A DNA stretch of 47,616 nucleotides. Origin: Terriglobia bacterium (GTDB taxonomy: Bacteria; Acidobacteriota; Terriglobia; Bryobacterales; Bryobacteraceae). This document shows, in pieces, positions 44,143 through 47,616 of this stretch (within the stretch, counting starts at the first letter, position 1; every line of letters begins with the position of its first letter). The position numbers were made by a program, and so were the translations under genes. The notes under the pieces are model-generated. The model saw only the letters and a list, made by a program, of their open reading frames with translations. It had not been told where the DNA came from and did not search any database. Location of the stretch: assembly GCA_021324185.1 (NCBI GenBank), contig JAJPJN010000071.1, forward strand, positions 1-47,616, read 5' to 3'.

Positions 44143-45432
44143 TTAGCGTTCTCGCGAAGTACGATCCGCAGTCTCCGGCGTTTTCGCCACTTCCACCGCA
44201 AAAACGTAGCTCGGCCCAAACATATTTGAGCGGAAAATAACCCACTTCTGATCCGGCGTGAAGCTCACGTTAGGTTCCAGATGGTAGTGATGTTTGGACA
44301 TGTTGACTAGCTTTTCCGCATGAAATACACCCGGCCGGATGAAACTCGGATCTTCTATGCCCGTGTTCTTGATCAGTTGCGGATGAAACAGGTAGATCCA
44401 CTCGCCGTCCGGCGCGTGCGCCACCTGCCCCGGATCGCCGCCATCTCCGCAAAACAGCGTGCCGTCCCGCGTCACATTGAAGTGAATGGACCACTCGTTG
44501 CGCTGCATGTGATAAGCCGTCCGCTCGTGGTTATCGACTCCGTAGCCTGCCAGCCAAAAATCCTCGCCCTTGGGCGTCTGCCAGTCGTACCAAATCGTCT
44601 TGCCATTGGGACTCCAGAATTCATGGCCCGCGATTTCCATTTCCATGCTGCGCTTATGAATCAGCGTGTTTTGGGTGCCGTCCGTCCGGATCGTCCAAAT
44701 GCGATCTACCTTCTGCCATGGGCCTTCGTGACAATACATCAGCAGCGTCGGATCTGTCGGCGAAAAGAGTAGATGATTCAACCAATCCGTGCTGTGCAGA
44801 ATAATCTTCTGTTCGCCGGTTTCGAGATTCATGATGTAGAGCACGCGCGGCAGGTGCGCCGCGAGCGTTCGCTCCATCATTTCGCCCTTATTCGCCGGCT
44901 GATCGAGCGGATGCATCTGCGGCCCTGTCGTGTTGCCGTAATCGAGGCCTTGCCCAACCACATACGCGCCCGCGCCTAAAGTTTCGTCGGCGTTAATCGT
45001 GTCGATGCCCGCGCGCGGGGGAAGAGCGCCGATCTTGCGCGTTGCCCCGCTATCCACATTCGTCACGTATAGCGAATGATCCTCGTTCTTGATGTAATAA
45101 ACGGTCTGATTCTTGCGGCCCGCCTGAACAATGCGGACGCGCCCCGTCACTACCGAACGAGTCTTAAAGTTCGAAAGATCCACAACCGAGATGCCATCCG
45201 GCGTGCTGTACACCATCTCCCGCCCGTCCGGCGTATAAGCATTTACATTGAAATAGAGACTCGCGCTGTTGGGCTCTTCGCTGATGCGAATCACACGGTG
45301 GCCGGTATCCGCATCAATCCATGTTTTGGGAGGCTGCTGGGTTTTGGCAGGCTGCTGGGTGTTGGGAGGCTGCTGGCCGGCAGCAATACTTGCAATAAGA
45401 AAACTTGCCGCCGCAAACAAAATCGGGCGCAT
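44143..45432 (-). CDS. Oligogalacturonate lyase family protein (PL22)
   Basis: A 429-residue exported protein from the ATG at 45432, with AGGAGG ten bases upstream. A TTG nearer the ribosome site would add three residues and is less likely. A signal peptide (LFAAASFLIASIAAGQQ) precedes a seven-bladed beta-propeller of the PL22 type. Family segments include WLNHLLFSPTDPTLLMYCHEGPWQKVDRIW and AGHEFWSPNGKTIWYDWQ. PL22 enzymes split unsaturated galacturonate units from pectin fragments. Most known members are cytoplasmic, so export to the periplasm is notable. The sequence after the signal peptide carries a Gln-Gln-Pro repeat. Confidence 0.9.
   Translation of the reverse strand: MRPILFAAASFLIASIAAGQQPPNTQQPAKTQQPPKTWIDADTGHRVIRISEEPNSASLYFNVNAYTPDGREMVYSTPDGISVVDLSNFKTRSVVTGRVRIVQAGRKNQTVYYIKNEDHSLYVTNVDSGATRKIGALPPRAGIDTINADETLGAGAYVVGQGLDYGNTTGPQMHPLDQPANKGEMMERTLAAHLPRVLYIMNLETGEQKIILHSTDWLNHLLFSPTDPTLLMYCHEGPWQKVDRIWTIRTDGTQNTLIHKRSMEMEIAGHEFWSPNGKTIWYDWQTPKGEDFWLAGYGVDNHERTAYHMQRNEWSIHFNVTRDGTLFCGDGGDPGQVAHAPDGEWIYLFHPQLIKNTGIEDPSFIRPGVFHAEKLVNMSKHHYHLEPNVSFTPDQKWVIFRSNMFGPSYVFAVEVAKTPETADRTSRER
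45324..45377. repeat. Three tandem 18-base units in the lyase gene
   Basis: Three near-identical 18-base units (core GGCTGCTGG) encode a six-residue repeat of the form QQPxxT directly behind the signal peptide. Units run 45324-45341, 45342-45359 and 45360-45377 with one to three differences. Confidence 0.85.
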
Positions 45433-45452
45433 CGCTTTCAACCCTCCTAACC

Positions 45453-45462
45453 TCTATATAAT
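45453..45462. promoter_or_regulatory. Shared AT-rich -10 region of the divergent lyase and rhamnosidase genes
   Basis: TCTATATAAT contains TATAAT on the plus strand (45457-45462) and TATATA/TTATAT on the minus strand. Only 40 bases separate the two chosen starts. Neither direction has a good -35 box, so an activator may be needed. Confidence 0.5.
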
Positions 45463-45472
45463 GCTCTACGCA

Positions 45473-47616
45473 GTGAAGACTCGTTTTTTCTCCGCCTTTA
45501 TCGGCTGCCTGCTGCTTGTCCTTTTCGCGAACTCGCAAAGCCGGAATGCGCTCGAGGATGTGTACCACGGTTTCGTCAATCCCCCCGATAACACCCGCAT
45601 CATGATGCGCTGGTGGTGGTTCGGCCCTGCTGTCGAAAAGCCGGAACTCGAACGCGAGTTGCGCGTCATGAAAGATGCAGATATCGGCGGGGTGGAGATT
45701 CAGCCGGTGTATCCGCTGGAGCTGAATGATCCGCAAACCGGATTTCACAACACGCCATATCTTTCTAACGAGTTTCTCGACGATATCCGCTTCGCCTCCT
45801 CGACTGCGAAATCCCTGGGTCTGCGCGTCGACATCACGCTCGGAAGCGGCTGGCCCTATGGCGGCCCACATACGCCCGTAACTCAGGCTGCCGGAATGCT
45901 TCGCATCGTCGGAGCCGCCGTCGCGAGCGGCGAACACTCCTTAGCCATTCCCGCCATGGAAAATGGCGAGCGGTTGATTGCGGCCTTTCTGGCGCCCCGT
46001 GAAGGCCTGCAGTTCACCGAGGGCGACATCCAACGCGTGACCGATTTTAAAAACGGCCGCGCCGTCCTTTCTGAATCAATAAACGCGCCGCGAAGCGTCT
46101 TGTTCTTCATCGCGAGCCGTACCGGACAGCAGGTGAAGCGGCCGGCCGTAGGCGCTGAAGGCTTCGTCCTTGATCATTTCGACCGTTCCGCCATCGAACA
46201 TCATTTGCAACTTGTCGGCGACCGTTTAATGCAGGGATTCGGAGACAATCCTCCCTATGCCGTCTTCAGCGACAGTCTGGAAGTGTTCGGGTCCGATTGG
46301 ACCGGCGATTTTCTATCCGAATTTCAGAAGCGCCGCGGCTATGACTTGATCCTTTATTTGCCCGCCCTGATCGCAGATATGGGGCCAAAAACCGCAGCCA
46401 TTCGCCACGACTGGGGTAAAACCCTGACCGAACTGGTGGATGAGCGATATCTCCTTCCTATCCGTCAATGGGCCCATGCGCACCACACTCTCTTTCGTTC
46501 GCAAACCTACGGCGAGCCGCCGGTTGAAATGTCGGCAAATAATCTGGTAGACCTTCCCGAAGGCGAGCATGGACCCGAATGGCGCGGCTTCAGTGCCGCC
46601 CGCTGGGCATCGTCGGCATGTCATTTATATAGCCGTCCCGTTACTTCCACCGAGACCTGGACTTGGTTACATGCGCCTTCCTTTCGCGCAACGCCGCTTG
46701 ACATGAAGGCCGAAGCCGACCTGCACTTCATCGAAGGCATCAATCAACTAATCGGACATGGATGGCCCTATTCTCCGCCTTCTGCCGGAGAGCCCGGCTG
46801 GCGCTTCTATGCTTCCGCCGCATTCAACGACCACAATCCCTGGTTCCAGGTAATGCCCGATATCGCCCGCTACTTACAACGCATAAGTTATTTAATGCGC
46901 CAAGGCCGGTCCGCCAATGATATCGCCATTTACTTGCCAACCGATGATGCCTGGGCGCAATTTACCGCCGCCCGGGTCGATAATCGCGGCAATTACCGGC
47001 CCACCGAAGTTTCGATCGACCGGAGCATGGACCGGCTATTAGGTCCGGCACTCATTCCGCAGATACTCGATGCCGGGTTTAACTTTGACTTCATCGATGA
47101 TGGCGCCATTGCAAAAGTGGGCATTCCATACAAAATACTCATCGTTCCGGGCGCTGAGCGCATGCCACTAACTACGTTAGAGCGTATCCAGCAGTATGCG
47201 CGGCAGGGCGGCATCGTCGTCGCAACCCGGCGCTTGCCGTCGCTCGCCCCTGGTTTGGAGGAACAAGCGGAAAGCGCGCGTGTTCAGCAGATGGCCCAGG
47301 CCGTATTTACACACTTTGTTCGCGATGAGCAGACGCTCGGCGCCACCTTGACCCAGCTACTAACTCCCGATTTCGCCGTACAAAGCCAGAACGCCGCAGT
47401 AGGATTCATCCACCGCAAGCTGAATGACGGAGACATCTACTTCATCGTGAACACATCGAATCAGCCGGTGAATACGCAGGCAGCGATTCGCGTGTCCGGA
47501 ATGGCCGGCCAATGGTGGGATCCGTTTACCGGAGAAGCTAAGCCGGTACGCGGCTCAACCGGCGCGAACTGCACTAAGGTATTTCTAAATCTGGTTCCCT
47601 ATGAATCGGAGATTAT
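45473..47616 (+). CDS. GH106-like alpha-L-rhamnosidase (3' end beyond window)
   Basis: An open frame continuing past the right edge, 714 residues visible. The start chosen is GTG at 45473, which gives a clean signal peptide (KTRFFSAFIGCLLLVLFANS). An ATG 12 bases upstream would overlap the TATAAT box. The mature start RIMMRWWWFGPAVEKPELERELRVMKDADIGGVEIQPVYPL and LGLRVDITLGSGWPYGGP are typical of GH106. Further on are TSTETWTWLHAPSFRATPLDMKAEADLHFIEGINQLIGHGWPYSPP and AIYLPTDDAWAQF. GH106 enzymes remove terminal L-rhamnose, for example from rhamnogalacturonan. It acts in the periplasm or outside, beside the PL22 lyase. Confidence 0.9.
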   Translation, partial: MKTRFFSAFIGCLLLVLFANSQSRNALEDVYHGFVNPPDNTRIMMRWWWFGPAVEKPELERELRVMKDADIGGVEIQPVYPLELNDPQTGFHNTPYLSNEFLDDIRFASSTAKSLGLRVDITLGSGWPYGGPHTPVTQAAGMLRIVGAAVASGEHSLAIPAMENGERLIAAFLAPREGLQFTEGDIQRVTDFKNGRAVLSESINAPRSVLFFIASRTGQQVKRPAVGAEGFVLDHFDRSAIEHHLQLVGDRLMQGFGDNPPYAVFSDSLEVFGSDWTGDFLSEFQKRRGYDLILYLPALIADMGPKTAAIRHDWGKTLTELVDERYLLPIRQWAHAHHTLFRSQTYGEPPVEMSANNLVDLPEGEHGPEWRGFSAARWASSACHLYSRPVTSTETWTWLHAPSFRATPLDMKAEADLHFIEGINQLIGHGWPYSPPSAGEPGWRFYASAAFNDHNPWFQVMPDIARYLQRISYLMRQGRSANDIAIYLPTDDAWAQFTAARVDNRGNYRPTEVSIDRSMDRLLGPALIPQILDAGFNFDFIDDGAIAKVGIPYKILIVPGAERMPLTTLERIQQYARQGGIVVATRRLPSLAPGLEEQAESARVQQMAQAVFTHFVRDEQTLGATLTQLLTPDFAVQSQNAAVGFIHRKLNDGDIYFIVNTSNQPVNTQAAIRVSGMAGQWWDPFTGEAKPVRGSTGANCTKVFLNLVPYESEI

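Noticed and set aside
45461-45472. ATG at 45461 as start of the rhamnosidase
   Set aside because: It overlaps the TATAAT box that probably drives the gene; the GTG at 45473 gives a cleaner signal peptide. The ATG remains possible if transcription begins upstream.
1-47616. Search for CRISPR arrays, insertion sequences, integrases and prophage genes
   Set aside because: No regularly spaced repeats, transposase or phage structural genes were seen. The Gp49-like toxin is a stand-alone toxin-antitoxin member, not a prophage sign.

Overview
The window reads as chromosomal DNA from a Gram-negative bacterium, most likely an Acidobacteriota member of the Solibacter/Bryobacter kind. The pointers are inferred from gene content: a very large TonB-dependent receptor with an N-terminal carboxypeptidase-regulatory-like domain and a C-terminal Phe, an ECF sigma factor overlapping a Ser/Thr kinase with TPR repeats, a bc/caa3 respiratory cluster with fused haem domains, and plant-polysaccharide enzymes. 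Base composition is moderately GC-rich throughout and genes are tightly packed. I see no insertion sequence, prophage, CRISPR array or rRNA.

Layout. 1-1939: the 3'-truncated end of a GH1-like glycosidase gene and a membrane-anchored SDR, both minus. 2029-10048: tRNA-Lys, recO, glyQ, glyS, ppdK and an FAD oxidoreductase, all plus and mostly touching. 9993-19826: a nine-gene minus-strand respiratory block. In transcription order it holds cytochrome c oxidase II (with cytochrome c), I and III, a subunit-IV-like membrane protein, a dihaem cytochrome c lipoprotein, a Rieske protein and cytochrome b fused to cytochrome c. After a 161-base gap come a CtaG-ferredoxin fusion and a small FixH-like anchored protein. 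Together these could carry electrons from quinol to oxygen, and they include likely assembly factors.

19959-28562: a STAS-domain protein, a 440-base stretch with no convincing gene, an unknown protein, a secreted DUF5060-type glycosidase-like protein overlapping tsaB, an M50 protease, a free-Met-sulfoxide reductase, a QueG-TPR fusion, and an orphan ABC ATPase. 28583-31971: a NarL-type response regulator directly behind an AI-2E-family permease, then divergent ruvX and mltG. 31968-37726 (minus): a B12-binding radical SAM protein, then an ECF sigma factor, a Ser/Thr kinase with TPRs and a methyltransferase. A strong plus-strand terminator hairpin lies in the gap between the radical SAM and sigma genes, where no plus-strand gene exists, suggesting a small RNA.

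37843-39695: greA, a CDP-alcohol phosphatidyltransferase, and a toxin-first toxin-antitoxin pair with a clear promoter and flanking inverted repeat. 39816-47616: a pectin-oriented region with a TonB-dependent receptor, a PL22 oligogalacturonate lyase and, divergent from it, a GH106-like alpha-L-rhamnosidase running off the window.

The observations I rate highest are the CtaG/NosR-type ferredoxin fusion with its FixH-like partner, the candidate small RNA, the QueG-TPR fusion with an internal signal-peptide-like segment, the PDFY variant of the cytochrome b Qo motif, and several starts lying so close to a -10 box that leaderless or near-leaderless mRNAs are likely.
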